This document shows positions 46,588-56,446 of a DNA stretch of 64,000 bases, piece after piece. The stretch's first letter is position 1. The number at the start of each line of letters is the position of its first letter. The DNA is taken from contig NZ_LSKQ01000177.1 of the NCBI RefSeq assembly GCF_001557115.1, positions 1-64,000 of the forward strand, written 5' to 3'. The notes under the pieces were generated by a model, which saw only the letters and a list, made by a program, of their open reading frames with translations, was not told the DNA's origin and made no database searches. The position numbers were made by a program, and so were the translations under genes. Origin of the DNA: Erythrobacter sp. CCH5-A1. Its GTDB lineage: Bacteria > Pseudomonadota > Alphaproteobacteria > Sphingomonadales > Sphingomonadaceae.

Positions 46588-47105
46588 TTGCGCAGCTTCC
46601 ACGGCTGCGGCAGGCCTGAGAGCTGCATCTGTTCGCGAATATGGGTCACGCAATCCTCGTCCACTTGATCCTTCGGGAATATGATGGCCAGATACCGGTT
46701 GGGGAAGACCGCCATTATCTCCGGGTTTTCGTCCCAGCGAACCATGTCCGCCCACTTCCCCCGGAAGCGACCCGAGGCCTGCGCGATCTCGAAGCCGTCA
46801 TCATGAAGGGTGAGGGTCATATCCTCGTGCAGCGTCACGCTCTCTCTGAACACCTTGCGTGCCCTTGGCCTGATGGTGGCGTAATAGCCCACCAGCGCCG
46901 CGATGCCCGCGAGCAGTCCGGCACCGATGGGGTAGAGCCCCTCGGCAACAGACTGCTCCGCCACTCCGATCAGCAGTCCCAACAAGAGGAGCAGGCCGAT
47001 TGACCATGCAAGGCCTCTGGAGCCGGACCAGCGCGACATCATCCGCCAGAGCGAATAGTGGTCCGCTTCCCTGATCCGGTAGGTGACGGGCCCCGGCAGG
47101 CTCAT
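46584..47105 (-). CDS. YcxB-like membrane protein
   Basis: A 173-residue protein with two central hydrophobic helices (GLAWSIGLLLLLGLLIGVAE and GAGLLAGIAALVGYYATIR), then a soluble C-terminal domain with HDDGFEIAQASGRFRGKWADM and YLAIIFPKDQ. This arrangement matches YcxB-type proteins of unknown role. It lies one base after rph and overlaps rdgB by four bases, so it is embedded in the rph-rdgB transcript. Confidence 0.8.
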   Translation of the reverse strand: MSLPGPVTYRIREADHYSLWRMMSRWSGSRGLAWSIGLLLLLGLLIGVAEQSVAEGLYPIGAGLLAGIAALVGYYATIRPRARKVFRESVTLHEDMTLTLHDDGFEIAQASGRFRGKWADMVRWDENPEIMAVFPNRYLAIIFPKDQVDEDCVTHIREQMQLSGLPQPWKLRK

Positions 47106-47106
47106 C

Positions 47107-47820
47107 TCACTTTACCGCATCCGCTTGCGCGGCGAAGATCCGGTCGCAGCCGATGCGGGCGAGGCGCAGGAGGCGCAGCAGGGCCTCCTCGTCATAGGTC
47201 GCGCCCTCGGCCGTTGCCTGCACCTCGGCGATCTTCCCGCCGGACAGCAGCACGAAATTGCCGTCCGCTTCGGCGTTCGAATCCTCGTCGTAATCGAGGT
47301 CGAGGACCGGGGTGCCCTTGAAGATGCCGCAGGATATCCCCGCGACCTGCGCGGTGATCGGATCGTGCTTGATCTCGCCCGATGCCATCAGCCCGTTGAT
47401 CGCGAGCCTGAGCGCGATCCACGCGCCCGAGATCGACGCGGTGCGCGTCCCGCCGTCGGCCTGGATCACGTCGCAATCCAAGGTGATCTGCCGCTCGCCG
47501 AGCTTCTGGAGATCGACCACGGCGCGCAAGGAGCGCCCGATAAGCCGCTGGATTTCCTGCGTGCGGCCCGATTGCTTGCCCTTGGCCGCCTCACGCGCGC
47601 CGCGGGTGTGGGTGGCGCGCGGGAGCATCGAATATTCCCCCGTCACCCAGCCTTCGCCCTTGCCGCGCAGCCATGGCGGGACCCCCTTCTCGACGCTTGC
47701 GGTGCACAGCACCTTGGTGTCGCCAAAGCCGATCAGGCACGAGCCTTCCGCGTGCTTCGTGAACCCGGTCTCGATCGTGATGGCGCGCATTTCATCGGGC
47801 GCGCGTCCTGAAGGGCGCAT
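47107..47820 (-). CDS. rph: Ribonuclease PH
   Basis: Phosphate-dependent 3' to 5' exoribonuclease trimming tRNA precursors. The 237-residue protein begins [14 protein letters not shown] and shows [62 protein letters not shown] and [19 protein letters not shown] at 47820 is chosen because AAGGA sits six bases before it; ATG at 47826 abuts that site. First gene of rph, YcxB-like, rdgB. Confidence 0.97.
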   Translation of the reverse strand: MRPSGRAPDEMRAITIETGFTKHAEGSCLIGFGDTKVLCTASVEKGVPPWLRGKGEGWVTGEYSMLPRATHTRGAREAAKGKQSGRTQEIQRLIGRSLRAVVDLQKLGERQITLDCDVIQADGGTRTASISGAWIALRLAINGLMASGEIKHDPITAQVAGISCGIFKGTPVLDLDYDEDSNAEADGNFVLLSGGKIAEVQATAEGATYDEEALLRLLRLARIGCDRIFAAQADAVK

Positions 47821-47897
47821 GATCATTCCTTGGTTGTTCAGGCTCGCCAGTATACGGGCTGTCTGAAGGTGGGAAGTCCGGTCTTTGGGTTTATGCC

Positions 47898-48383
47898 ATG
47901 CGGACATTGATTGTTGCTGCGGGCCTTGTGTCCGTGACCATGGCGAGTGCTGCGCCGGGACAGGCTCCCGAGCCACAAGGTGTCGAAGGGCACGACCACT
48001 TGCCGATGATTGAGCACCGCGTGACCTCGTGGGGGCGCACGGTCGGCAATCTGATCATCACTGCCGAAGGCCTGATGGTCAGGCGCGATTTCGACTTCAA
48101 TACGGGCAAGGAAACCGCGGTCAAACGCACGCAACTTGATCCCGGTGCGCACCGCGACGCGGTTGCTGCGCTTGAAGTGCTGCGAACCACGTCCCAATCG
48201 CCAGCCTATTGCAGAGGTGCGCCGACCGATGGCCCTAGCGGCGAGTTCCGTTGGGACGGTGGCCAGACCTACCGGATCTACTATCCGTGCTCTTCGCAAT
48301 TCCCCGAGTTGCGGGCCGCCGAGGAGCGTTTCTGGGCCATAGTCAGCAAGGCAGAACAGTCTCTGTCCGAGAGCGGCGATTGA
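47898..48383 (+). CDS. Hypothetical secreted protein
   Basis: A 161-residue protein with a signal peptide to about residue 19 (MASAA). The mature part is polar with strand-like segments ([37 protein letters not shown]). Cys105 and Cys131 could form a disulfide in the periplasm. No family recognised. It lies between divergent rph and hrcA, 33 bp before hrcA on the same strand. Confidence 0.65.
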   Translation: MRTLIVAAGLVSVTMASAAPGQAPEPQGVEGHDHLPMIEHRVTSWGRTVGNLIITAEGLMVRRDFDFNTGKETAVKRTQLDPGAHRDAVAALEVLRTTSQSPAYCRGAPTDGPSGEFRWDGGQTYRIYYPCSSQFPELRAAEERFWAIVSKAEQSLSESGD

Positions 48384-48416
48384 CAGACACGGTCGGAATC
48401 AAGTTCAAATGGCATT

Positions 48417-49460
48417 ATGACTTCGCTCCCCGTCACCGAACTCACGAGCCGCGCGCGCGAAATCTTTCAGCGTGTGGTCGAGGAGTATATCGCGAGCGGG
48501 CAGCCGGTCGGCTCCAAGACGCTGGCGGCGGATGGCACACTGAACCTCTCGCCCGCCTCGATCCGTTCGGTGCTGGCGGATCTTGAAACCGCGGGGCTTC
48601 TGGCGGCGCCGCATACCAGCGCGGGACGGATGCCGACTGATGCGGGACTCAGGATCTTTGTCGACGGAATGATGCGCGTGGCCGAGCCAACCGCGCAGGA
48701 ACAGGCGGCGATCGAGGCGCGGCTCGCCGAGGCCGGGCCGGTTGAGGCGGCCTTGAAGCAGGCATCCGCGATCCTCTCCGACCTGTCGGGCGCGGCGGGC
48801 ATGGTGCTGGTCGCGCCGCGCGAACAGCGGCTTGCGCAGTTCAGCCTCGTGGACCTCGGGCAGGGCAGGGCGCTCGCCGTGCTGGTGGGCGAGGATGGCG
48901 GGGTCGAGAACCGGGTGCTCACCATCGGCGGGGCGCTGAGCCCGGGGTCGATGGACCGCGCGTCCAACTACATCACCGCGCGTCTTGCCGGGCGCACGCT
49001 GGCCGAGGCCGCGCAGGCGATGCGTGCGGAGATTTCCACCGGCCAGTCCCAGCTCGACGATGCCTCGCGCGATCTGGTCGAGCGCGGCCTTGCCGTCTGG
49101 AGCGAGGATGCCGCCGCGCGCCCGGTGCTGATCGTGCGCGGCGCGGCGAACCTGCTCGATGAGGCGGCGCTCGGCGATATCGAGCGGGTGCGAATGCTGC
49201 TCGAAGACCTCGAGAACAAGCAGTCGGTTGCCGAACTGCTCGATTCGGCGCGCGAGGCTGAAGCGACGCGGATTTTCATCGGCTCGGAGAACCGTTTGTT
49301 CGCGCTGTCCGGCTCCAGCGTCATCGCCTCACCCTATCGCGATCGCGAGGGCCGGGTGGTCGGCGTACTCGGCGTGATCGGCCCCACGCGGTTGAATTAT
49401 GCGCGGGTTGTCCCCATGGTGGACCTTACCGCCCGATCGCTGGGCAAGCTGATCGCTTGA
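48417..49460 (+). CDS. hrcA: Heat-inducible transcription repressor HrcA
   Basis: Represses chaperonin genes through CIRCE operators. The 347-residue protein has the N-terminal winged helix (ELTSRAREIFQRVVEEYIAS, GQPVGSKTL, LSPASIRSVLADLE) and the conserved HTSAGRMPTDAGLRIFVD. The C-terminal GAF-like domain ends with VVGVLGVIGPTRLNYARVVP. No CIRCE (TTAGCACTC with its inverted GAGTGCTAA) was found near it or elsewhere in this window; its target is probably groESL elsewhere. Followed 17 bp later by grpE. Confidence 0.97.
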   Translation: MTSLPVTELTSRAREIFQRVVEEYIASGQPVGSKTLAADGTLNLSPASIRSVLADLETAGLLAAPHTSAGRMPTDAGLRIFVDGMMRVAEPTAQEQAAIEARLAEAGPVEAALKQASAILSDLSGAAGMVLVAPREQRLAQFSLVDLGQGRALAVLVGEDGGVENRVLTIGGALSPGSMDRASNYITARLAGRTLAEAAQAMRAEISTGQSQLDDASRDLVERGLAVWSEDAAARPVLIVRGAANLLDEAALGDIERVRMLLEDLENKQSVAELLDSAREAEATRIFIGSENRLFALSGSSVIASPYRDREGRVVGVLGVIGPTRLNYARVVPMVDLTARSLGKLIA

Positions 49461-49477
49461 ATGGAAAGCCATACGAC

Positions 49478-50047
49478 ATGACCGAGAACGACACGCCGCT
49501 GGATCAGGCGGCGGAAGACGAATTGAAGGGTGTGCCCGAACATCTGCGCGAGGGCGGCGAGGAAGCCGCGCCGCTGGCTGAAGCGCTCGAATCGCTCAAG
49601 CGCGATCTGGAGGCGGCGAAGCAGGAGGTGCTCTACGCTCAGGCTGAGACGCAGAACGTGCGCCGCCGCCTCGAGCGCGAGAAGGACGAGGCGCGCGCCT
49701 ATGCAGCGACCGGCTTTGCGCGCGACATTCTTTCGGTCGCGGACAATCTGTCGCGCGCGATCGAGGCCATCCCGCAGTCCCTGCGCGAGGACGAGAGCAT
49801 GAAGAGCCTCGTCTTCGGCCTCGAAGCGACCCAGCGCGAACTCGAGAAGGTCTTCGCTTCCAACGGCATTACCCGCATCGCCGCAGTCGGCCTGCCGCTC
49901 GATCCGAACCAGCACCAGGCGATGATCGAGGTGCCCTCGGCCGATCATGAGCCGGGCACGATCGTCTCGGAAATGCAGGCCGGTTGGATGATCAAGGACC
50001 GCCTGCTGCGCGCCGCGATGGTGGCGGTGGCGAAGAAGCCCGACTAG
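49478..50047 (+). CDS. grpE: Nucleotide exchange factor GrpE
   Basis: A 189-residue co-chaperone that exchanges ADP on DnaK. A long N-terminal coiled coil (residues 25-85) carries QNVRRRLEREKDEARAYAATG; the C-terminal beta domain has FASNGITRIAAVGLPLDPNQHQAMIEV and GTIVSEMQAGWMIKDRLLRAAMV. ATG at 49478. Cotranscribed with hrcA. Its stop overlaps a convergent gene by CTAG. Confidence 0.97.
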   Translation: MTENDTPLDQAAEDELKGVPEHLREGGEEAAPLAEALESLKRDLEAAKQEVLYAQAETQNVRRRLEREKDEARAYAATGFARDILSVADNLSRAIEAIPQSLREDESMKSLVFGLEATQRELEKVFASNGITRIAAVGLPLDPNQHQAMIEVPSADHEPGTIVSEMQAGWMIKDRLLRAAMVAVAKKPD

Positions 50048-50445
50048 CCTTCGCTCCACCTTGGCGGGCTGCTCGACGGGGCGGCTTGCAGGATGGCGAA
50101 GACGTCGTCCTGCAAGCGCCCGAGCGGTTCGGCAATGTCGATCTTGCGGAAGAGCTTTCGCACGTAGGGCTTGTCCGGGATGAACTGGATCAGGAACGCG
50201 TCGCTGTCCGGCCCGCCCACCACGCCATAGGCGATTGCCGTTTCGGGGAGACGCACCTCGCAATACCAGCCCCAGTCTTCGGCGATGTAGGCGGCGACGA
50301 TGGTGCCGCGCTCGGCCAGCTTTTCACCTATATGGCCGGCAAGGGCAAAGCCGAACATCTCCTCGGCATTCACAAGCTCCCCGTCGCGTTCGTGGCGCGG
50401 GAAATGCGGGCTGTCGAAGGTGATGATGCGGGCAAATCGGTTCAT
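50044..50445 (-). CDS. Hypothetical protein, small
   Basis: A 133-residue soluble protein without recognised family: MNRFARIITFDSPHFPRHER, LAERGTIVAAYIAEDWGWYC and IPDKPYVRKLFRKIDIAEPL are visible segments. ATG at 50445 has GAGGAG upstream; an upstream ATG at 50469 is a longer alternative. Convergent with grpE with a 4-bp overlap. No signal peptide or membrane span. Confidence 0.7.
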   Translation of the reverse strand: MNRFARIITFDSPHFPRHERDGELVNAEEMFGFALAGHIGEKLAERGTIVAAYIAEDWGWYCEVRLPETAIAYGVVGGPDSDAFLIQFIPDKPYVRKLFRKIDIAEPLGRLQDDVFAILQAAPSSSPPRWSEG

Positions 50446-50615
50446 GGGTGCCGGGCTCCTCATGTGCATGTCTTAGCACGACAGTCTGAAACTTCGGTTG
50501 CCGCATGCCCGGCACGGCTCTCGCCGCGTTCACCCGGGCGCGCGGCGGGCCGCGGAACACCGGCGTCCCTCTCGCGATAGATAAACGCATCATCCCGTTG
50601 CCCAGGAGAGACGAC

Positions 50616-50888
50616 ATGACCTATCGCATCCCCACGATCCTCATCGGCGCTGCCGCCGCGCTTTCGCTCGGCGCCTGTGCCGACAATTACGCCGTCGAAG
50701 GCGCAGGCCTTGGCGCGGCGGCCGGAGCGGCGGTCGGCGCCGTCACCGGCGGCGATATCGGGACCGGCGCGGCTGTGGGCGCTGCGGTCGGCGGCGCGGG
50801 CGGTACGCTGATCAAGAAGCGCGACAATGGCGAGTGCTACCGCGTCGACCGCGACGGGCGCGAATACACAGTGCGCTGCCCGAACTGA
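50616..50888 (+). CDS. Glycine-zipper lipoprotein
   Basis: A 90-residue lipoprotein: signal with lipobox LSLGAC (Cys21), then a glycine-zipper stretch (GAGLGAAAGAAVGAVTGGDI) of the type that packs into membranes, and a basic tail with GECYRVDRDGREYTVRC. AGGAG lies before the ATG at 50616. Such proteins are outer-membrane-associated envelope factors of unknown role. The upstream 146 bp holds no other gene I can see. Confidence 0.8.
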   Translation: MTYRIPTILIGAAAALSLGACADNYAVEGAGLGAAAGAAVGAVTGGDIGTGAAVGAAVGGAGGTLIKKRDNGECYRVDRDGREYTVRCPN

Positions 50889-50900
50889 GCCGGCTAAGCG

Positions 50901-51473
50901 CTATTGCAAATAGATCACGAGGTAGCGCGCGATCAGCAGCACCAGCACCGCGATGCTCGCGCGCTTGCCCGTCACGATGATCGCGGCGCCCATCAGGGCC
51001 ACGAGGACGCCGGTCATGCTCACATTCGTCACCGTAATCAGCCGGGTGGCCATTTCCGGGACCGAAAGCAGGAAGGCCCACTGCACCGCCACCATCACCA
51101 GCAGCATCGCGAACACCACCCGGCGCACGCGGAAATAGTGGGTGTCGAGATCGGTGAAGTTCTCGGGCTCGCTCGGGAAGACCAGCCTGCTGGCGAGGAA
51201 ATAGGCGCTAGAGAATACCAGCACGCCAAGCACGGTGAAGCGGTCGGCGACCACATGATCTTGCACGGTCCATGCGAAGATCCAGAACGAGAGCAGATCG
51301 AGGATCACGAACAGCGCCAGCAGCGGGGTCAGCACACCGATCGAAAAGGCGCGGTCGCCGGCCTCGCGGGCGAGCATGAACTCGAGCGTGCGGCCGAGGC
51401 CGTTCAGCAACTCGACCAGCGAGAGGCCGAGCACGAGGCTGTAAAGGACGAAGACGAATTCGAACGGGCTCAC
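50901..51473 (-). CDS. Hypothetical multi-span membrane protein
   Basis: A 190-residue protein with about six hydrophobic segments, starting [20 protein letters not shown] and including VQWAFLLSVPE and ASIAVLVLLIARYLVIYLQ. No family recognised. It overlaps the HEMTH gene end by four bases (ATGA), so it is the third gene of the copper-chaperone/HExxH operon. Confidence 0.7.
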   Translation of the reverse strand: MSPFEFVFVLYSLVLGLSLVELLNGLGRTLEFMLAREAGDRAFSIGVLTPLLALFVILDLLSFWIFAWTVQDHVVADRFTVLGVLVFSSAYFLASRLVFPSEPENFTDLDTHYFRVRRVVFAMLLVMVAVQWAFLLSVPEMATRLITVTNVSMTGVLVALMGAAIIVTGKRASIAVLVLLIARYLVIYLQ

Positions 51474-51985
51474 GATGACGCTCCCGGGAAAGCGACGAGC
51501 GCCGCGTATGCTGCCTCGTCGGCCACGCCGGCAACCGCTTCGCCCCGGCGCAGAAGGAAGGCGTGGCGCACGATCTCGGCCTGCTGTTCGAGCCCGTATT
51601 GCGTGAGGCTCCAGCCCGGCTTGAGCGTGTAATCATAGCGGCACCAGGGATGGCGGCGCAGCACCAGATACCACCGCCCGAGCCTTTGCGCCTGCCAGAT
51701 GTGGGTCATCTCGTGGATGAAATGCCCCTGCTTCGCGAGCGAGGCGGCGGCGAAGTCGTCGCAGTAATGCGGGGCGGCGGGGTGGAAGTGGAGGCTGCCC
51801 ATCGGCGCCATCGTGACGCCGCGCGGCTGCAGCGGGAAGAACTTGCGGCGGATCACGGTAACGGGAGCGTAGTCGACCGCATCGCCGAACACCGAGCGCG
51901 CCAGCGCGATCTCGCCCGTAGTCAGCGGGCGCGCGGCACCGACCGGACAGACGGGAGGCGGGTTGCCGTCGGTTGCGGCCGGCAC
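51470..51985 (-). CDS. HExxH-bearing protein, vgr-related type
   Basis: A 171-residue protein of the kind annotated as vgr-related in sphingomonads. It carries a zinc-protease-like HEMTH (H91, E92, H95), followed by [24 protein letters not shown]. The N-terminus has no clear signal peptide. GTG at 51985 lies five bases after the PCuAC stop. Peptidase activity is not shown for the family; the third metal ligand is not obvious. Cotranscribed with the copper chaperone gene. Confidence 0.72.
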   Translation of the reverse strand: MPAATDGNPPPVCPVGAARPLTTGEIALARSVFGDAVDYAPVTVIRRKFFPLQPRGVTMAPMGSLHFHPAAPHYCDDFAAASLAKQGHFIHEMTHIWQAQRLGRWYLVLRRHPWCRYDYTLKPGWSLTQYGLEQQAEIVRHAFLLRRGEAVAGVADEAAYAALVAFPGASS

Positions 51986-51990
51986 GTCGC

Positions 51991-52485
51991 TCAGCGCTCG
52001 TCCCCTGCGGCGCGCACGGGAGCCTCGATGGTGACCTTGGTGCCGTCCGACAGGGCGAGCGTGACCTTGGCGGTGCCGCCTGCCTTGAGCGCCTCGGAAG
52101 GCTCCATCGCCATCACGTGAAGGCCGCCGGGCGCGAAACTGACAGGCGCGCCGGCGCTGAGGGGAACCGAATCCGCCATCACCATCTGCATCTTGCCTGC
52201 GCTTTCCGCATAGTCATGGATCATCGTCATCCCGGCGCCTTCGACCGTGACACTTTCCAGCGATGCGCCGGGCGCGCCGCTGTAGGAAAGATCGAAATAG
52301 ACCGCCGCCGGATTGCCCGCGACAGGAGGCAGCACCACCCGGGCGTTGCTTACGACAAGTCCGCCGGCCGCCGCAGCGGTGGCGCTGTCGCTCGGCGGCG
52401 CATCGGCATCGGGCGCGCAGGCCGAGAGGGCGGGCAGGGCGGCAAGCATCAGCACCGCCGACGCCATGCTCAGAACAGATTTCAC
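51991..52485 (-). CDS. PCu(A)C copper chaperone lipoprotein
   Basis: A 164-residue periplasmic copper chaperone. The signal ends in a lipobox (LSAC, Cys23). The PCu(A)C domain holds the H(M)X10M...HXM copper set: [17 protein letters not shown] and [10 protein letters not shown]. Such proteins load Cu(I) onto cytochrome oxidase CuA or Cu,Zn enzymes. GTG at 52485 is preferred, with GGGAGA seven bases before it; ATG at 52500 is an alternative start. No oxidase gene lies in the window. Confidence 0.86.
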   Translation of the reverse strand: MKSVLSMASAVLMLAALPALSACAPDADAPPSDSATAAAAGGLVVSNARVVLPPVAGNPAAVYFDLSYSGAPGASLESVTVEGAGMTMIHDYAESAGKMQMVMADSVPLSAGAPVSFAPGGLHVMAMEPSEALKAGGTAKVTLALSDGTKVTIEAPVRAAGDER

Positions 52486-52532
52486 GCAGTTGTCTCCCAT
52501 GTGGATGGCCCGAAATCTAGGGCCCCCGCTCT

Positions 52533-52560
52533 CTTGTGCCAAGCGAAAGCACACCTATAT
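52533..52560 (+). promoter_or_regulatory. RpoH (sigma-32) promoter of dnaK
   Basis: CTTG at 52533-52536 and CCTATAT at 52554-52560 are separated by exactly 17 bases, matching the alphaproteobacterial RpoH consensus CTTG-N17-CyTATnT. It lies 93 bp before the dnaK ATG, leaving a long 5' leader. Confidence 0.75.
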
Positions 52561-52653
52561 CGCCGTCACAAACGAGCCGCCAAGGTGCTTTGCCGGAAAC
52601 CGGGAAGCCGACGGCAGCGGTGTCCAACAATTGTCCTTATGGATGGGGAAACA

Positions 52654-54573
<1,920 letters not shown>

Positions 54574-54597
54574 GGCCCCGATGCAACCCGCTGGCTT

Positions 54598-54636
54598 GCC
54601 GCTGCTGCCGGATCACGCATCCGGTGCGGCGGCGGC
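54598..54636 (+). terminator. GC-rich hairpin between dnaK and dnaJ
   Basis: Arms 54598-54613 and 54619-54636 pair almost fully (core CCGGAT/ATCCGG) around a five-base loop. No T-run follows. It more likely attenuates or protects dnaK mRNA than fully terminates, since dnaJ has no promoter of its own in view. Confidence 0.5.
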
Positions 54637-54664
54637 CGGTGGTGACGGGGAATAGGTCACGCAC

Positions 54665-55810
54665 ATGTCCAGCGCCCAGCTCGATTACTACGCCACGCTC
54701 GAAGTCGCCCGCGATTGCGACGGGGCGACGTTGAAAAGCGCCTACCGCAAGCTCGCCATGAAGTTCCACCCGGACCGCAATCCGGGCGACGCTTCGGCGG
54801 AAGCCAAGTTCAAAGCGATCAGCGAGGCCTATGACTGCCTCAAGGACCCGCAGAAGCGCGCGGCCTATGATCGCTATGGCCACGAGGCCTTCACGCAAGG
54901 CATGAACGGCGGCGGTGGTGGCGGGCCCTTCGGGGGGCGCGGCGCCGACGGGTTTGCCGATATCGGCGATATCTTCGAAACGATCTTCGGCAGCGCCTTC
55001 GGCGGGGGTGGCGCCCAGCGCCAGCAGACCCGTCGCGGAGCGGACCTGCGCTACGACATGCAGGTCAGCCTCGAGGAGGCCTTCACCGGCAAGTCGACCG
55101 AGATCGAGATCGAGGTCTCCCAATCCTGCGACACCTGCGACGGCAGCGGGGCGACGCCCGGCACCTCCGAGCGTCAGTGCAACCTGTGTCACGGCATGGG
55201 GAGCGTGCGCGCCAAGCAGGGCCTGTTCGTGATCGAGCGTCCGTGCCCCACCTGCAACGGCCGCGGCACGGTGATCGAGAACCCGTGCCGCGTGTGCCGC
55301 GGCGAAGGCCGGATCGACAAGCCGCAGACCCTCAAGGTCGATATCCCCGCGGGCGTCGACACAGGAACCCGCATCCGCCTCTCGGGCAAGGGCGAGGCCG
55401 GCCAGCGCGGCGCGCCGCCGGGCGATCTTTACATCTTCCTCCACGTGAAGCCGCATTCGGTGTTCGAGCGCGAGGGCACGACGCTCGCCACCCGCGTGCC
55501 GGTCAGCTTCACCACGGCAGCACTCGGTGGCTGCGTCGAGATTCCCGATCTCGACGGCTCGACCAACCGGCTCGACATTCCGGCGGGCATCCAGTCCGGC
55601 AAGCAGCTGCGCATCCGCGGCGCAGGGATGCCGGTGCTGCAAGGCCGCGGGCGGGGCGACATGGTGGTCGAGATCGTGGTCGAGACCCCCACCAAGCTCT
55701 CGCGCCGCCAGAAGGAAATCCTCGAGGAATTCAAGGCGACCGAGACAGGCGACGAATGCCCCGAAAGCCGCAGCTTCTTTGCCAAGCTGAAAGACGCCTT
55801 CGGCGACTGA
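54665..55810 (+). CDS. dnaJ: Chaperone DnaJ (Hsp40)
   Basis: A 381-residue type I Hsp40. The J domain has the HPD motif in AMKFHPDRNPGDAS; a Gly-rich linker follows. Four zinc motifs of the form CxxCxGxG are present (CDTCDGSG, CNLCHGMG, CPTCNGRG, CRVCRGEG), then the C-terminal substrate domain. It stimulates DnaK ATPase and delivers clients. Cotranscribed with dnaK past an intervening hairpin. Confidence 0.98.
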   Translation: MSSAQLDYYATLEVARDCDGATLKSAYRKLAMKFHPDRNPGDASAEAKFKAISEAYDCLKDPQKRAAYDRYGHEAFTQGMNGGGGGGPFGGRGADGFADIGDIFETIFGSAFGGGGAQRQQTRRGADLRYDMQVSLEEAFTGKSTEIEIEVSQSCDTCDGSGATPGTSERQCNLCHGMGSVRAKQGLFVIERPCPTCNGRGTVIENPCRVCRGEGRIDKPQTLKVDIPAGVDTGTRIRLSGKGEAGQRGAPPGDLYIFLHVKPHSVFEREGTTLATRVPVSFTTAALGGCVEIPDLDGSTNRLDIPAGIQSGKQLRIRGAGMPVLQGRGRGDMVVEIVVETPTKLSRRQKEILEEFKATETGDECPESRSFFAKLKDAFGD

Positions 55811-55817
55811 GGAGGCG

Positions 55818-56438
55818 GTGCTTCCCTCGCTCCTTATCGTCGACGATTTCCTCAAGGACCCCTGGGCCGCGCGGCGCGCGGCTTTGGCGCTGGAATATGA
55901 TCCGGCCAAGCAGCACGGGAATTTCCCGGGGCTCAATTCCTCCACGCCGCTGGACACGGGTGCGGTCGATGCGGCGGTCTCGCGGCTGCTGGGGGTGAAG
56001 CTCGGCCCGGCGCCGGGAACACAGCACGGGCATTGTCGCCTCACAAGCAAGGGCGCCAAGGGGAGGAGTGGGGTGCATATCGACCCGGCGGCCTATTCGG
56101 GCATCCTCTACCTCTCGCGGCCCGAGGATTGCGCCAGGCCCGAAGCCGGTGGCACCGATTTCTTCCGCCACAAGCGCACCGGCCTCGAAGCCGTGCCGCA
56201 GGACCCGGCCCGGATCGCCGCGAGCGGCTACGGCGATATCAACGCGCTGGTCGAGGACGTGGTCAACAAGGACACCACGCTCCCCGCGAAGTGGGAGCGC
56301 ACCCTGCGCATCCCCGCGCGCTTCAACCGGCTGCTACTGTTCTCGCCCTGGCAGTTTCACAATGCCGCGCCGGGCTTCGGGAAGACGGCGGAGGATTCGC
56401 GCCTCGTGATGCTGCTGTTCTTCGCGCGGGTCGCCTGA
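55818..56438 (+). CDS. DUF6445-like putative 2OG-Fe(II) oxygenase
   Basis: A 206-residue protein. The H-x-D...H...R set of a 2-oxoglutarate/Fe(II) oxygenase is visible as GVHIDPAAY (H87, D89), WQFHNAAPG (H181) and DSRLVM (R195), in a double-stranded beta-helix-like pattern. It begins LPSLLIVDDFLKDPWAARRA, as in prolyl-hydroxylase-like DUF6445 proteins. GTG at 55818 follows GGAGG closely, seven bases after dnaJ. Oxygenase activity and substrate are inferred; a protein or amino-acid hydroxylase is plausible. Confidence 0.7.
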   Translation: MLPSLLIVDDFLKDPWAARRAALALEYDPAKQHGNFPGLNSSTPLDTGAVDAAVSRLLGVKLGPAPGTQHGHCRLTSKGAKGRSGVHIDPAAYSGILYLSRPEDCARPEAGGTDFFRHKRTGLEAVPQDPARIAASGYGDINALVEDVVNKDTTLPAKWERTLRIPARFNRLLLFSPWQFHNAAPGFGKTAEDSRLVMLLFFARVA

Positions 56439-56446
56439 TCCGGGGC

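Noticed and set aside
48384-48416. CIRCE operator or RpoH promoter before hrcA
   Set aside because: Neither TTAGCACTC-type arms nor CTTG-N17-CyTATnT occur in this gap.
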